Source: GCA-2733415 sp049614485 (GTDB taxonomy: Bacteria; Bacteroidota; Bacteroidia; Flavobacteriales; Flavobacteriaceae). From it: 64,000 nt of DNA. Location: contig JBMZDR010000003.1 in NCBI GenBank assembly GCA_049614485.1, positions 1 to 64,000 of the forward strand. Direction: 5' to 3'. Both the position numbers and the translations under genes were made by a program. Shown here one piece after another: positions 17,285 to 26,154 of the stretch. Below the pieces are notes generated by a model. The model made no database searches, was not told the origin of the DNA, and saw only the letters and a list, made by a program, of their open reading frames with translations. Position 1 is the stretch's first letter, and every line of letters begins with the position of its first letter.

Positions 17285-17575
17285 TTATTTTGCATTGAGT
17301 TTTAATGATAACTCATGTGATAATGATGAACGTTCAAATTTAATTTTACCAGCTCCTGTTTCTATAACACAGGTATTATCAGTATCATTTAATTCTACTA
17401 TTTTTCCATGGATACCACTTTTGGTAATTACCCTATCCCCTTTTTTAATTTCTTTAGCAAAGTTTAATTCTTGCTTTTGGCGTTTCATTTGTGGTCTTAA
17501 AAAGAAAAAATAAATCACCACAAACATTAAAATGTATGGTGAAAACTGACCTACTGTACCTAATATACCTTCCAT
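17285..17575 (-). CDS. yajC: Preprotein translocase subunit YajC
   Basis: YajC is a small inner-membrane partner of SecDF. The 96-residue protein has a single helix at about 12-28 (ILMFVVIYFFFLRPQMKR). It is followed by the conserved KKGDRVITKSGIHGKIVELND and an acidic or basic tail. Size and motif are typical. It lies 13 bases after the DUF1573 lipoprotein gene, as in many Bacteroidota, and probably shares the nusB operon. Confidence 0.95.
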   Translation of the reverse strand: MEGILGTVGQFSPYILMFVVIYFFFLRPQMKRQKQELNFAKEIKKGDRVITKSGIHGKIVELNDTDNTCVIETGAGKIKFERSSLSHELSLKLNAK

Positions 17576-17588
17576 TAATACGTTCTCT

Positions 17589-18101
17589 TTATTGTGCTAC
17601 TTTTAAAACAGGTGTTTTTATAGCTCCAGCAGTTGCTGCGGCACCTTCTGGTACTTCTACCATGGCTTTAATTTTAACCATTTCTTTACCTTTTTCAGTA
17701 TTAGCAGTAATTGTAACTGTTTGTTGTGCTAAGTTTTTCTTTCCTCTTGAGTTAAATTTTACAGAAAATTTTCCTGTTCCTCCTGGAGCAATAGCTTCTC
17801 TTGGCCAATCATTAGGAATGGTACACCCACAACTTCCTTTAATTCCTACAATTACTAAAGGCTTCTCTCCTGTGTTTGTAAAGTTAAACATAGTTTCTAC
17901 CGCATCTCCTTGTTGAATAGTTCCAAAATCATGTTCTGTTTTATCAAAAGTCATGATTGGAAATTTATTAGAGTTTGCATCTCTTTCAGCTGCAACTGCG
18001 ATGTTTTCTGTGTTAATTTTATCTGCCGCATTTTCTTTTTTGCATGACACAAATGCTAAGCCGCATAATGCTGTAAAAGCAAGTATTTTTAAATTTTTCA
18101 T
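17589..18101 (-). CDS. DUF1573 lipoprotein
   Basis: The 170-residue protein has a lipoprotein signal with the cleavage Cys at 20 (AFVSC). It has a DUF1573 immunoglobulin-like domain at about 55-150. Recognisable parts are EHDFGTIQQGDAVETMFNFTN and GIKGSCGCTIPNDWP with the conserved CGC. The family is very common in Bacteroidota, often next to yajC and nusB, but no reaction is established. It should be anchored in the outer or inner membrane. The CGC cysteines might be disulfide bonded in the periplasm, which is inference. Confidence 0.9.
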   Translation of the reverse strand: MKNLKILAFTALCGLAFVSCKKENAADKINTENIAVAAERDANSNKFPIMTFDKTEHDFGTIQQGDAVETMFNFTNTGEKPLVIVGIKGSCGCTIPNDWPREAIAPGGTGKFSVKFNSRGKKNLAQQTVTITANTEKGKEMVKIKAMVEVPEGAAATAGAIKTPVLKVAQ

Positions 18102-18157
18102 AATCTAATTCTATTAATTTATTTGTTAAGCAGTGCTAAAATAATTAAAATATCGTA

Positions 18158-19090
18158 TTATATCAAGCCTCTTCCTATTTTTTGAAGTTTATCATCTTTC
18201 TTAAAGTCTTTTAACAAACTATCTAAAATACCATTTATAAACGTACTACTTTTTTTAGTTGAGTATTCTTTAGCTATTTCTAAATATTCATTTATAGACA
18301 CTTTTACAGGTATTGAAGAAAATTTTAAAAATTCACAAATAGCCATTTGCATTAAAATTGAATCGATTGAGGCTATACGTTCTTCATCCCACTTTGGTGT
18401 TTTTTCATCAATATACTTCTTTAATTCTTCGCTATTTAACGTTGTTTTTGACAGCAATTCTTTTCCAAATTTCTGATCATCTTCATCTTTAAATAACTTT
18501 GTAAGCTTTAAAGGAGTTGCCAATGTAAGTTTTTTTAACTCTTTTAAAATTAACGTGTTAACAATTGGCAAATCATCAGTCCAGCTTATACACGTATCTT
18601 CATAATACGAATACAACTTATCATTTGGGGCTATCACTCGTTTAAAAATATTAAGCACTAATTCTTTATCTTTTTCAAAAGAACTGTCTTCATTTAAGTA
18701 AGCAACATAAAAATCTGCTACAAGTATTTGATCTAAAAACAATGCAGCATATTCATCATCTAACTCCCAGTGCTCTAAACCTTTTTCATCAATAAGTAAA
18801 GCCAACTCTTGACTAGAAGCAATGTGATTTAAAAACACGTTGTTTTCTAATCTGTGAATATTTTGTTTTTTATTTTCCTGTAAAAAACTCTTTTGTGATG
18901 TTTTATTTAGTTTTCTTGCTTTCTGAAGTATTACAATAAATAATTGATATTGCAACAAGTACAAGTCATACATGCTAGAAGAGCTGTCGTTTAATTTCTT
19001 ATAAGCAAGATTTAAATCATCATTATTTGTAAGCTGCATTTCAAAAATGGTTTGCATTACTTTTGTACGAATATGTCTTCTGTTTAACAT
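18158..19090 (-). CDS. nusB: Transcription antitermination factor NusB
   Basis: NusB binds boxA RNA with NusE and keeps RNA polymerase processive in rRNA operons. This 310-residue version is about twice the length of E. coli NusB, as is normal in Bacteroidota. The start LNRRHIRTKVMQTIFEMQ and the C-terminal half (SIDSILMQMAICEFL, VKVSINEYLEIAKEYS, FINGILDSLLK) match the NusB fold. The middle region is an inserted helical segment. It is followed by the DUF1573 gene after 56 bases. A hairpin upstream separates it from leucine dehydrogenase. Confidence 0.93.
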   Translation of the reverse strand: MLNRRHIRTKVMQTIFEMQLTNNDDLNLAYKKLNDSSSSMYDLYLLQYQLFIVILQKARKLNKTSQKSFLQENKKQNIHRLENNVFLNHIASSQELALLIDEKGLEHWELDDEYAALFLDQILVADFYVAYLNEDSSFEKDKELVLNIFKRVIAPNDKLYSYYEDTCISWTDDLPIVNTLILKELKKLTLATPLKLTKLFKDEDDQKFGKELLSKTTLNSEELKKYIDEKTPKWDEERIASIDSILMQMAICEFLKFSSIPVKVSINEYLEIAKEYSTKKSSTFINGILDSLLKDFKKDDKLQKIGRGLI

Positions 19091-19114
19091 GAATAAGAAC
19101 TTTTATAGAGTAAC

Positions 19115-19143
19115 AAAGCGAAAGGATGATTTCCTTTCGCTTT
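19115..19143 (-). terminator. Hairpin terminator downstream of leucine dehydrogenase
   Basis: The arms AAAGCGAAAGGA and TCCTTTCGCTTT form a 12-base-pair stem with a five-base loop. It lies between the dehydrogenase stop codon and the nusB start. The T tail is short, so read-through is possible. Confidence 0.65.
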
Positions 19144-19173
19144 GCAAAAATAAACTATTATTTTAAAGAAATA

Positions 19174-20277
19174 CTACTTCTGATTTTCTTTTTTTCTTGC
19201 ATCAATTTTATTTTGAGCAATGGTTAATGATGCACTGTGAGTAGTTACACCATTTGTAGCAGCATTTTTTATAATTTCTAATGTTGTATTGTAAATATTT
19301 TCAGTTTTACGCATGATTTCAGTTTTACCGTAACCTTCTAATTCTGCGTATACATTGATAATACCTCCAGCATTAATTACAAAGTCTGGCGCATACACAA
19401 TACCTTTTTCTGATAATATTTTTCCATGCACTACTTCATTAGCTAACTGATTGTTAGCTGCACCAGCAATAATATCAACTTTTAATTGATTAATTGTTTC
19501 ATCATTTACAGTGGCTCCTAAAGCACATGGCGCATATATATCGGCTTCTAAACCATAGATATTATTACCTGTATAAATTTCAGCACCGTATTTAGCACTT
19601 ACCTCAGCCAAACGACCTTCGTTAATATCTGTAATAATAACTTTTGCTCCCTCATTTGTTAAGTGCTCTACTAAAGACTCTCCAACATGTCCAATACCTT
19701 GCACAATAACTTTTCGATCTTCTAACACATCAGAACCGTATTTGTATTTTGCAGCGGCTTTCATTCCCATAAAAACTCCGTAAGCAGTAATTGGAGATGG
19801 GTTACCTGCTCCTCCTCTACTTTCTGAAATACCTGTTACGTATGGTGTTACGTCGCGCACTAAATCCATATCAGAGGTTTCCATACCAATATCTTCAGCA
19901 GTTATGTATTTACCGCTTAAAGAATGTACAAACGCTCCGAAACGTTGCATTAATTCTGGGGTTTTTTGAGTTTTAGCATCCCCAATAATAACAGCTTTAC
20001 CACCCCCTAAATTTAAGCCTGCTACTGCAGATTTAAATGTCATACCTCTTGATAAACGCAATACATCATTAAGTGCTTCCCACTCATTAGTATATTGCCA
20101 CATTCGTGTTCCTCCTAAAGCAGGTCCTAAAACAGTATTATGAATTCCAATTATTGCTTTTAATCCAGTATCTTTGTCATTGCAAAAAACAATTTGCTCA
20201 TGATTATCGAATGATAACTGTCCAAAAACAGGATCTACCTTTGGTAAATCTTTCACGTTTATTACTTCTGAAGTCAT
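19174..20277 (-). CDS. Glu/Leu/Phe/Val dehydrogenase, probably leucine dehydrogenase
   Basis: The 367-residue protein belongs to the amino acid dehydrogenase family that deaminates leucine or related residues to keto acids with NAD. GPALGGTRMW (52-61), the catalytic-lysine region FKSAVAGLNLGGGKAVIIGD (81-100, with Lys82 and Lys94) and the Rossmann motif VQGIGHVGESL are clear. The length is typical for leucine rather than glutamate dehydrogenase. A full promoter with both -33 and -7 elements can be seen upstream. Valine or phenylalanine specificity cannot be excluded. Confidence 0.9.
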   Translation of the reverse strand: MTSEVINVKDLPKVDPVFGQLSFDNHEQIVFCNDKDTGLKAIIGIHNTVLGPALGGTRMWQYTNEWEALNDVLRLSRGMTFKSAVAGLNLGGGKAVIIGDAKTQKTPELMQRFGAFVHSLSGKYITAEDIGMETSDMDLVRDVTPYVTGISESRGGAGNPSPITAYGVFMGMKAAAKYKYGSDVLEDRKVIVQGIGHVGESLVEHLTNEGAKVIITDINEGRLAEVSAKYGAEIYTGNNIYGLEADIYAPCALGATVNDETINQLKVDIIAGAANNQLANEVVHGKILSEKGIVYAPDFVINAGGIINVYAELEGYGKTEIMRKTENIYNTTLEIIKNAATNGVTTHSASLTIAQNKIDARKKENQK

Positions 20278-20332
20278 TATTTGTATGTTGTTATATTATA
20301 AACTATATTATAAATCTCTCAATTTAAGAGTG

Positions 20333-20363
20333 CAAAAGTAATTGATTATTCATTTTTACGCAA
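20333..20363 (-). promoter_or_regulatory. Bacteroidota-type promoter of the leucine dehydrogenase gene
   Basis: On the minus strand TTG (20361-20363) is followed by a 20-base spacer and TACTTTTG (20333-20340). This matches the phylum consensus TTTG-N19/21-TAnnTTTG. It is the best complete promoter in the window and predicts an untranslated leader of about 50 bases. Confidence 0.7.
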
Positions 20364-20419
20364 TAAATTACTCTTAAATTGACTATTATTAAATCTAAAA
20401 TAAATTTTAGAAAACATAA

Positions 20420-22177
20420 ATGAAGGAATTACAACAGTTAAACCAATACTTTTTAAAATATAAATACAGGCTGATTATTGGTATCATCATCACTATTATT
20501 TCAAAGATATTTATTGTATTCACGCCAAGATTTACAGGAAATGCAATAGAGCTGATAGAAACTTACATTTCAGATAAAAACGCTTCATTTGAAGTATTTA
20601 AAACTGATTTGTTACACTATATTTTACTAATCTTAGGTGTTAGTGTTACAGCCGCTTTTTTCACTTTCTTAATGCGTCAGTTATTAATTGTGATGTCTCG
20701 CTTAATTGAGTTTGACTTAAAAAATAATGTGTTCAAGCAATATGAGTTGTTATCACAAAATTTCTATAAACAAAATAGAACTGGTGATTTAATGAACAGA
20801 ATAAGTGAGGATGTTAGTAGAGTACGTATGTATTTTGGCCCTGCAATTATGTATAGTATAAACACCATTACACTATTTGCTATCCTAATTCCTATGATGA
20901 TAAACACAGCGCCAAAATTAGCTCTCTACACATTGTTGCCACTGCCAATATTATCCGTTGCCATTTATAAATTAAGTAAAGAAATACACTTAAGAAGCAC
21001 CATTGTTCAGGAGTACCTATCTAAACTAACTATTTTTACTCAAGAAGCGTTTTCAGGTATTGCTGTTATAAAGGCCTATGGTATTACAACTAATTCTACA
21101 ACTGAATTTGAATTACTTTCTGAAGAAAGCAAGCAGAAAAATATGGACTTAGTAAAAGTTCAAGCTTGGTTTTTTCCGTTTATGATATTACTAATAGGCT
21201 TAAGCAATGTTTTAGTTATATATATTGGTGGCCTTCAATACATTAACGGAACAATAAAAAGTATTGGAACATTAATTGAATTTCTATTGTATGTAAACAT
21301 GCTAACATGGCCTGTTGCTACTGTTGGTTGGGTAACCTCAATAATACAACAAGCTGAAGCTTCACAAAAAAGAATTAATGAGTTTTTAAACATCATACCA
21401 GAAATTAAAAATGAGAACAACTCAACCTATGAATTTGATACCGATATAGAATTTAAAAATGTGACCTTTACTTACCCAGACACAAACATTACTGCCCTTA
21501 AAAATTTATCCTTTAAGATAGATAAAGGCCATTCCTTTGCGATAATTGGACAAACTGGTTCAGGAAAATCAACTATTTTAAACCTTATTTCAAGATTACA
21601 TGACGTCACCAAAGGCGAAATACGTATTGGAGGAAAAAACATTAAAGACCATAACTTAACACTTTTAAGAACCCATATTGGTGTTGTACCACAAGACCCT
21701 TTTCTGTTTTCAGACACAATTGCTAATAATATAAAGTTCGGAAAATCAAACGCAACTAAAGATGATATTATTACAGCCGCAAAAAACGCAGATGTACATG
21801 ATAATATCATTCAATTTAAAAATAAATACCAAACCGTTTTAGGAGAACGTGGTATTACTTTATCTGGAGGACAAAAACAACGGGTGTCCATTGCCAGAGC
21901 TATTATAAAATCTCCTGACATACTACTCTTTGATGATTGCCTATCTGCCGTAGATACAGAAACAGAAGAGAACATCTTAAGTAATTTAAAATCAGTCTCT
22001 AAATCAAAAACAACTATTATAGTTAGCCATCGTATCTCTTCTGTTAAAAATGCAGAAACAATTTTAGTCCTTGATGGTGGTACCATAATTCAAAAAGGAA
22101 CTCATAATCAGCTTATAAGTGTGCCGGGGTACTACCAAGAGCTACACCAAAAACAATTATCTGAAAAAGAACAGTAA
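20420..22177 (+). CDS. ABC transporter, fused permease and ATPase (MsbA/MdlB-like)
   Basis: This 585-residue half-transporter has six membrane helices in residues 15-310 and a C-terminal ATPase. The Walker A motif is GQTGSGKST (377-385), the signature is LSGGQKQR (481-488) and the H-loop is IVSHRI. Walker B reads ILLFDDCLSAVD (501-512), so the residue after the Walker B Asp is Asp506 rather than the usual catalytic Glu. It probably exports a lipid or hydrophobic compound as a dimer. No partner subunit gene is adjacent. The substrate is unknown. A PUR-type gene follows on the same strand. Confidence 0.9.
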   Translation: MKELQQLNQYFLKYKYRLIIGIIITIISKIFIVFTPRFTGNAIELIETYISDKNASFEVFKTDLLHYILLILGVSVTAAFFTFLMRQLLIVMSRLIEFDLKNNVFKQYELLSQNFYKQNRTGDLMNRISEDVSRVRMYFGPAIMYSINTITLFAILIPMMINTAPKLALYTLLPLPILSVAIYKLSKEIHLRSTIVQEYLSKLTIFTQEAFSGIAVIKAYGITTNSTTEFELLSEESKQKNMDLVKVQAWFFPFMILLIGLSNVLVIYIGGLQYINGTIKSIGTLIEFLLYVNMLTWPVATVGWVTSIIQQAEASQKRINEFLNIIPEIKNENNSTYEFDTDIEFKNVTFTYPDTNITALKNLSFKIDKGHSFAIIGQTGSGKSTILNLISRLHDVTKGEIRIGGKNIKDHNLTLLRTHIGVVPQDPFLFSDTIANNIKFGKSNATKDDIITAAKNADVHDNIIQFKNKYQTVLGERGITLSGGQKQRVSIARAIIKSPDILLFDDCLSAVDTETEENILSNLKSVSKSKTTIIVSHRISSVKNAETILVLDGGTIIQKGTHNQLISVPGYYQELHQKQLSEKEQ

Positions 22178-22248
22178 AAAAAATTGGTTCTAAACTTTTT
22201 TTTTATGATTTTTGAAAGCAATAAAACTAATTATATTACGAAGAAATT

Positions 22249-22626
22249 ATGAGCGACAAAGAATATTTAGAGAAGGAAGAAATTTTTTCAAAGGTATTAA
22301 GAGCAGGAAGAAGAACTTATTTTTTTGATGTAAGATCAACCAAAGCCGGAGATTACTACCTTACGATCACTGAAAGTAAAAAGTTTACAAATGACGACGG
22401 TTCTTTTCATTATAAGAAGCATAAAATTTACTTATACAAAGAAGATTTCGTGGCCTTTACAGATATCATGGCTGAGATGACTTCATACGTAATTGATGAA
22501 AAAGGTGAGGAAGTTATTTCTGAACGTCATCAAAAAGATTATAAAAAAGACTACGAAACTGAAGAAGCTGTTGCTGAACCAGTGGCTAATTCTAGTTTTA
22601 CAGATATCAGTTTTGACGATATCTAA
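22249..22626 (+). CDS. PUR family DNA/RNA-binding protein (DUF3276)
   Basis: The 125-residue protein has the PUR-repeat pattern seen in bacterial PUR-alpha-like proteins. The ordered parts are EEIFSKVLRAGRRTYFFDVR, DYYLTITESKK and HKIYLYKEDFVAFTDIMAEM. An acidic, disordered tail ends in FTDISFDDI. Family members bind single-stranded nucleic acids, and the biological role in Bacteroidota is not settled. It lies 71 bases after the ABC transporter gene. A tetraloop terminator follows its stop codon. Confidence 0.88.
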   Translation: MSDKEYLEKEEIFSKVLRAGRRTYFFDVRSTKAGDYYLTITESKKFTNDDGSFHYKKHKIYLYKEDFVAFTDIMAEMTSYVIDEKGEEVISERHQKDYKKDYETEEAVAEPVANSSFTDISFDDI

Positions 22627-22656
22627 ACCAATACAAACCAACCATAAACCAAAACT

Positions 22657-22685
22657 AACTCAATCAGAAATGATTGAGTTTTTTT
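22657..22685 (+). terminator. Rho-independent terminator after the PUR protein gene
   Basis: AACTCAATCA and TGATTGAGTT form a 10-base-pair stem capped by a GAAA tetraloop. A run of seven T follows. It overlaps the last codon of the convergent CsaA-like gene. Confidence 0.88.
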
Positions 22686-23013
22686 ATGCCAATCGTAAGC
22701 CATTAGCTACCTTTCTATCAGGATTAATCAGCACCACTCCTTCACCTCCTACTAAGCCAAGCACTAAACACTCACTCATTATAGTCGCAATTTGTTTTTT
22801 AGGAAAATTCACTACTGCTAACACCTGTTTACCCACCAACTCATCAGCAATATATAAGGTTGTTAACTGCGCTGAGCTTTTCAATACACCAATAACTCCA
22901 AAATCAATTTCCAATATATATGAAGGGTTTCGTGCTTCTTTAAACACCGAAGCAGCAAGAACAGTTCCTACTCTAATGTCTACTTTTTCAAAATCTGCCC
23001 AAGAAATTTCCAT
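22684..23013 (-). CDS. tRNA-binding domain protein (CsaA/YgjH-like)
   Basis: The 109-residue protein is a single OB-fold EMAP/tRNA-binding domain. It has FEKVDIRVGTVLAASVF at the start, KSSAQLTTLY in the middle and SECLVLGLVGGEGVVLINPD near the end. Such free-standing domains (CsaA, YgjH) bind tRNA or act as chaperone-like factors. It should be cytosolic. The gene is convergent with the PUR gene and divergent from the thioredoxin-like gene. The name csaA is likely, but the split between CsaA and YgjH was not tested. Confidence 0.88.
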   Translation of the reverse strand: MEISWADFEKVDIRVGTVLAASVFKEARNPSYILEIDFGVIGVLKSSAQLTTLYIADELVGKQVLAVVNFPKKQIATIMSECLVLGLVGGEGVVLINPDRKVANGLRLA

Positions 23014-23052
23014 AATTTATATACCTTTATTTAGATATAAATATACTCAATC

Positions 23053-23610
23053 ATGGCAAGAACACCATCCAATATGTTAGCTTTAAACACCAAAGCACCA
23101 GATTTCACTTTACTTGATACTAAAAGCAATATCAATTTGTCACTACACACACTTAAAGGCAGAAAAGCAACAGTTATCATGTTTATTTGCAACCATTGCC
23201 CGTTTGTAATTCATGTGAATCCAGAATTGGTTAAACTAGCAGATGAATACCAAACAAAAGGGGTAAGTTTTATAGCTATCAGCAGCAATGATGTTATAAA
23301 TTATCCGCAAGATGGCCCTGATAAAATGCAGCAACACGCCAAAGACAACCATTACCCATTTCCTTATTTATATGATGCCACTCAAGAGGTAGCTAAAGCA
23401 TATGATGCGGCTTGTACGCCTGATTTTTATGTGTTTAATGAAGATTTAAAACTTAGTTATCGTGGACAGTTAGATGACTCTAGACCAGGAAACGATATAC
23501 CATTGACTGGAAAAAATATGAGACATGCATTAGACTGTTTACTGTCAAAGACATCAAATACTCAAGAACAAAAACCGAGTATTGGTTGTAATATCAAATG
23601 GAAAAATTAA
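23053..23610 (+). CDS. Thioredoxin-fold AhpC/TSA family protein
   Basis: This 185-residue protein is a thioredoxin-fold redox protein. The active-site region is MFICNHCPFV, giving a CxxC pair close to the position expected for thioredoxin-like peroxiredoxin relatives. The fold continues with VSFIAISSNDVINYPQDGP, PFPYLYDATQEVAKAYDAACTPDFYVF and the ending SIGCNIKWK. No signal peptide is seen, so it is probably cytosolic. The exact reaction, disulfide reduction or peroxide removal, is not known. A perfect hairpin terminator follows. Confidence 0.87.
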   Translation: MARTPSNMLALNTKAPDFTLLDTKSNINLSLHTLKGRKATVIMFICNHCPFVIHVNPELVKLADEYQTKGVSFIAISSNDVINYPQDGPDKMQQHAKDNHYPFPYLYDATQEVAKAYDAACTPDFYVFNEDLKLSYRGQLDDSRPGNDIPLTGKNMRHALDCLLSKTSNTQEQKPSIGCNIKWKN

Positions 23611-23618
23611 CTCAAAAC

Positions 23619-23650
23619 AAAAGAGTCGTGTACAATTACACGACTCTTTT
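23619..23650. terminator. Bidirectional terminator between thioredoxin-like gene and trhO
   Basis: AAAAGAGTCGTGTA and TACACGACTCTTTT form a perfect 14-base-pair stem with a CAAT loop. It serves both converging genes. Confidence 0.9.
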
Positions 23651-23666
23651 ATATATACAATTTATG

Positions 23667-24698
23667 CTATTTCTTGAACTTCAAAACCTCTGAACGTCCT
23701 TTTTTAAATATCTTATTACTATTATGCGTTCCTTTACGCAGTTCTTTTTGCTCTTCATATGGTAAAGCTGCAATAGTCTTACACGCGTCAGAACAACAGG
23801 TATTCATTTTTTCTGAGCAAGACGGACACTGTATAAATAACAAATGACACGCTTGATTTTCGCAATTTACATGAATATCAGCAGGCTCACCACATTGATG
23901 ACAGTTTGAAATAACATCATCAGTAATACGCTCAGCACGCCTGTGGTCAAACACAAAGTTTTTACCAATAAACTTATTTTCAACACCTTCATCTTTAACT
24001 TGGCGTGTATACTCAATAATTCCACCTTCTAATTGGTAGACATTTTTAAAGCCTTTATGCTTGTAATACGCACTAGCTTTCTCACAACGAATACCACCTG
24101 TACAATACATCAATAAATTCTTGTCCTCTTTATGCTCTTTTAAGTCTTCTTCAATAATATCTAAAGAATCTCTAAAGGTATCAACATCTGGAGTTACAGC
24201 ACCTTGAAAATGCCCTATTTCACTTTCATAATGGTTACGCATATCAACACAAACTGTATTCGGGTCTGCTAACATAGCATTAAAATCTTTTGCATTTAAA
24301 TGCACCCCTTTATCTGTAACATCAAATGTGTTATCATTTAATCCATCGGCAACAATTTTATCTCTAACTTTTACTTTAAGCTTTAAAAACGACTTGTTGT
24401 CTTGCTCCACAGCAACATTTAAACGAATATCTTTTAAAAATGAAATGGCATCTAATTGTGCTTTCAACTCTAAAAAACGATCAGCTGGAGCAGAAATTTG
24501 AGCGTTAATTCCTTCGTTAGATACGTAGGTTCTTCCTAACACCTCTAAGGCATCCCATTCTAAAAACAATTTATCTCTAAATAATTGTGGGTTTTCTATC
24601 TTGAAGTATTGATAGAACGAAATTGTCAAGCGGTCTTTGCCAGCTTCATCAATTAATTGCGCGCGTTCAGCAGCGCTTAATTTATTGTACAGTTGCAT
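23667..24698 (-). CDS. trhO: tRNA uridine-5-hydroxylase / rhodanese-like protein TrhO
   Basis: TrhO (YceA family) makes 5-hydroxyuridine at the wobble position of certain tRNAs, using a rhodanese-type loop. The 343-residue protein has an N-terminal acylphosphatase-like region, then the rhodanese domain with VDMRNHYESEIGHF and the active loop CTGGIRCEK (Cys199, Cys205). A C-terminal zinc-like domain has NCHQCGEPADIHVNCENQAC and CPSCSEKM with multiple Cys pairs. Length and domain order fit the family. The protein is cytosolic. A TATATTTG box lies 35 bases upstream of the start. Confidence 0.92.
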   Translation of the reverse strand: MQLYNKLSAAERAQLIDEAGKDRLTISFYQYFKIENPQLFRDKLFLEWDALEVLGRTYVSNEGINAQISAPADRFLELKAQLDAISFLKDIRLNVAVEQDNKSFLKLKVKVRDKIVADGLNDNTFDVTDKGVHLNAKDFNAMLADPNTVCVDMRNHYESEIGHFQGAVTPDVDTFRDSLDIIEEDLKEHKEDKNLLMYCTGGIRCEKASAYYKHKGFKNVYQLEGGIIEYTRQVKDEGVENKFIGKNFVFDHRRAERITDDVISNCHQCGEPADIHVNCENQACHLLFIQCPSCSEKMNTCCSDACKTIAALPYEEQKELRKGTHNSNKIFKKGRSEVLKFKK

Positions 24699-24732
24699 GC
24701 TATACTAATGTTTTAAGGTTACTAATAGTGTG

Positions 24733-24740
24733 CAAATATA
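24733..24740 (-). promoter_or_regulatory. -7 promoter box of trhO
   Basis: The minus strand reads TATATTTG, a perfect TAnnTTTG match, with a leader of roughly 30 bases. No TTG is found at the standard -33 spacing. Confidence 0.45.
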
Positions 24741-24851
24741 TTGCTTTTTTACAAATCTGCTTGTCAGTACAAGGTTTATCTTATAAAAGACACACAAACC
24801 AGCATATATCATTTGAGCTATTAAAAAATAGTACTTATATTTAGTACTTCT

Positions 24852-24859
24852 TATTTTTG
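24852..24859 (+). promoter_or_regulatory. Candidate -7 box of corA
   Basis: TATTTTTG matches TAnnTTTG ten bases before the corA ATG at 24869. The message would have an extremely short leader. The in-frame TTG at 24857 lies inside the box and is therefore not the start. Confidence 0.35.
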
Positions 24860-24868
24860 AATAATTTC

Positions 24869-25927
24869 ATGGCTAGAAAACGAAAAAAAACAGGCTTAGC
24901 ACCAGGAACTATAGTATTTACTGGAGATAAAAAAGTAGACAATATTCAAGTTCACTACCTGAATTACAATGAGCATAATTTAGAAGAACAAGTGTATGAA
25001 AGTCATGAAACAATTGCGTTTAAAAAACCTTCAGATACTGTGGTTGATTGGTATGATGTGCGTGGTATGCATGATACTAATCTAATTGAACACATAGGCA
25101 AATCATGCACAATACATCCGTTAGTGCAAGAAGCTATTGCTGATGTGAATCAGCGTCCAAAATTTGAAGAATATGATAATGGTAATTTTATTGCCCTAAG
25201 AGCATTACGTTTTGATAAAGAAACCACTAAATTAGAGTCTGAACAAATTACCTTATATTTTAGAAAAGGCTTAGTATTAACCTTTCAAGAGCAGGAAACC
25301 GATTTGTTTAGCGATGTTAGGAAACGAATTAAAGGTGGTAGACGGAAAATTAGATCATGTGGCGCAGATTATTTGACTTACGCTTTAATTGATGTTGTGG
25401 TTGACCATTACTATATTGTTTTAGATGATATTGAATCTGTTATTGAACGCCTAGAAGACGATTTAATTAGCGGAAATCAAGATCTTAAAAACAAAACAAA
25501 AATTCATGAGTTAAAAAAAGAGCTCGTCCAAGTTAGAAAATCCGTTGCCCCATTAAGAGAAGCTATAAATAGATTTGCTAAATCCGAAAGCAACTTAATT
25601 GAAGATGACACGTATGCCTTTTTAAGAGATTTATACGACCATACCATTCAAGTAATGGATATGATAGAATCTTACCGTGACATGCTTAACGGCCTACAAG
25701 ATTTATTCATAACCGAAGTTAGTTTTAAAATGAATAAAGTCATGCAGCTACTCACAATAGTCTCTACTATATTTATACCATTAACATTTTTAGCCGGTAT
25801 TTACGGTATGAATTTTACCAACATGCCTGAATTACATTGGAAATACGGGTATTTTATACTCATGGGAACAATGCTGTTTTTAGCAATAATGTTAATTCTG
25901 TTTTTCAGACGTAAGAAGTGGCTATAG
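24869..25927 (+). CDS. corA: Magnesium/cobalt transporter CorA
   Basis: CorA is a pentameric inner-membrane Mg2+ channel with a large cytoplasmic funnel. The 352-residue protein has a mixed alpha/beta N-terminal domain (DVRGMHDTNLIEHIGKSCTI, HPLVQEAIADV). A long helical stalk follows, and two C-terminal helices flank the signature YGMNF (Gly313-Met314-Asn315). The final FFRRKKWL matches the basic ring after the second helix. The start at ATG 24869 avoids a TTG that overlaps a promoter box. The gene is transcribed alone. I see no Mg-sensing leader because the leader is too short. Confidence 0.94.
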   Translation: MARKRKKTGLAPGTIVFTGDKKVDNIQVHYLNYNEHNLEEQVYESHETIAFKKPSDTVVDWYDVRGMHDTNLIEHIGKSCTIHPLVQEAIADVNQRPKFEEYDNGNFIALRALRFDKETTKLESEQITLYFRKGLVLTFQEQETDLFSDVRKRIKGGRRKIRSCGADYLTYALIDVVVDHYYIVLDDIESVIERLEDDLISGNQDLKNKTKIHELKKELVQVRKSVAPLREAINRFAKSESNLIEDDTYAFLRDLYDHTIQVMDMIESYRDMLNGLQDLFITEVSFKMNKVMQLLTIVSTIFIPLTFLAGIYGMNFTNMPELHWKYGYFILMGTMLFLAIMLILFFRRKKWL

Positions 25928-25960
25928 CTTTAGCACAAAATCAATACATCTATAATACCA

Positions 25961-26074
25961 TCAGCTCCTTTTCTTTTTGATAGACTCTACGTTTTTTGAT
26001 TTTGGTAAATTAATGGAATTACCCTCTGCAATAGCAGCATTTATTTGAATCGCACTTATCATAGACGGTATCAT
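25961..26074 (-). CDS. Possible 37-residue ORF of unknown function
   Basis: In the 227-base space between corA and the tRNA genes, the minus strand encodes a 37-residue frame. It starts MIPSMISAIQINAAIAEGNS and ends in a basic KKKRS. It has no recognisable motif and no clear ribosome-binding site. It may be a chance frame or the remnant of a longer gene. The rest of this space shows only the terminator of the tRNA operon. Confidence 0.15.
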   Translation of the reverse strand: MIPSMISAIQINAAIAEGNSINLPKSKNVESIKKKRS

Positions 26075-26120
26075 TTTTCTATAATATAAAATATAGTACA
26101 AACTTAGAATCAAGACATAA

Positions 26121-26152
26121 AAAAAGCCTCAACTATAATTAGTTAAGGCTTT
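26121..26152 (-). terminator. Terminator of the tRNA operon
   Basis: On the minus strand AAGCCTTAACTA pairs with TAGTTGAGGCTT (one U-G pair) around a four-base loop. A run of seven T follows. It lies directly after the last tRNA-Leu. Confidence 0.85.
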
Positions 26153-26154
26153 AG

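Noticed and set aside
17491..17916. 141-codon plus-strand frame
   Set aside because: It lies entirely antisense to yajC and the DUF1573 gene, both of which have clear families.
24740..24868. Mg-sensing leader or riboswitch before corA
   Set aside because: The candidate promoter box leaves only a few bases of leader, and no conserved structure is visible.
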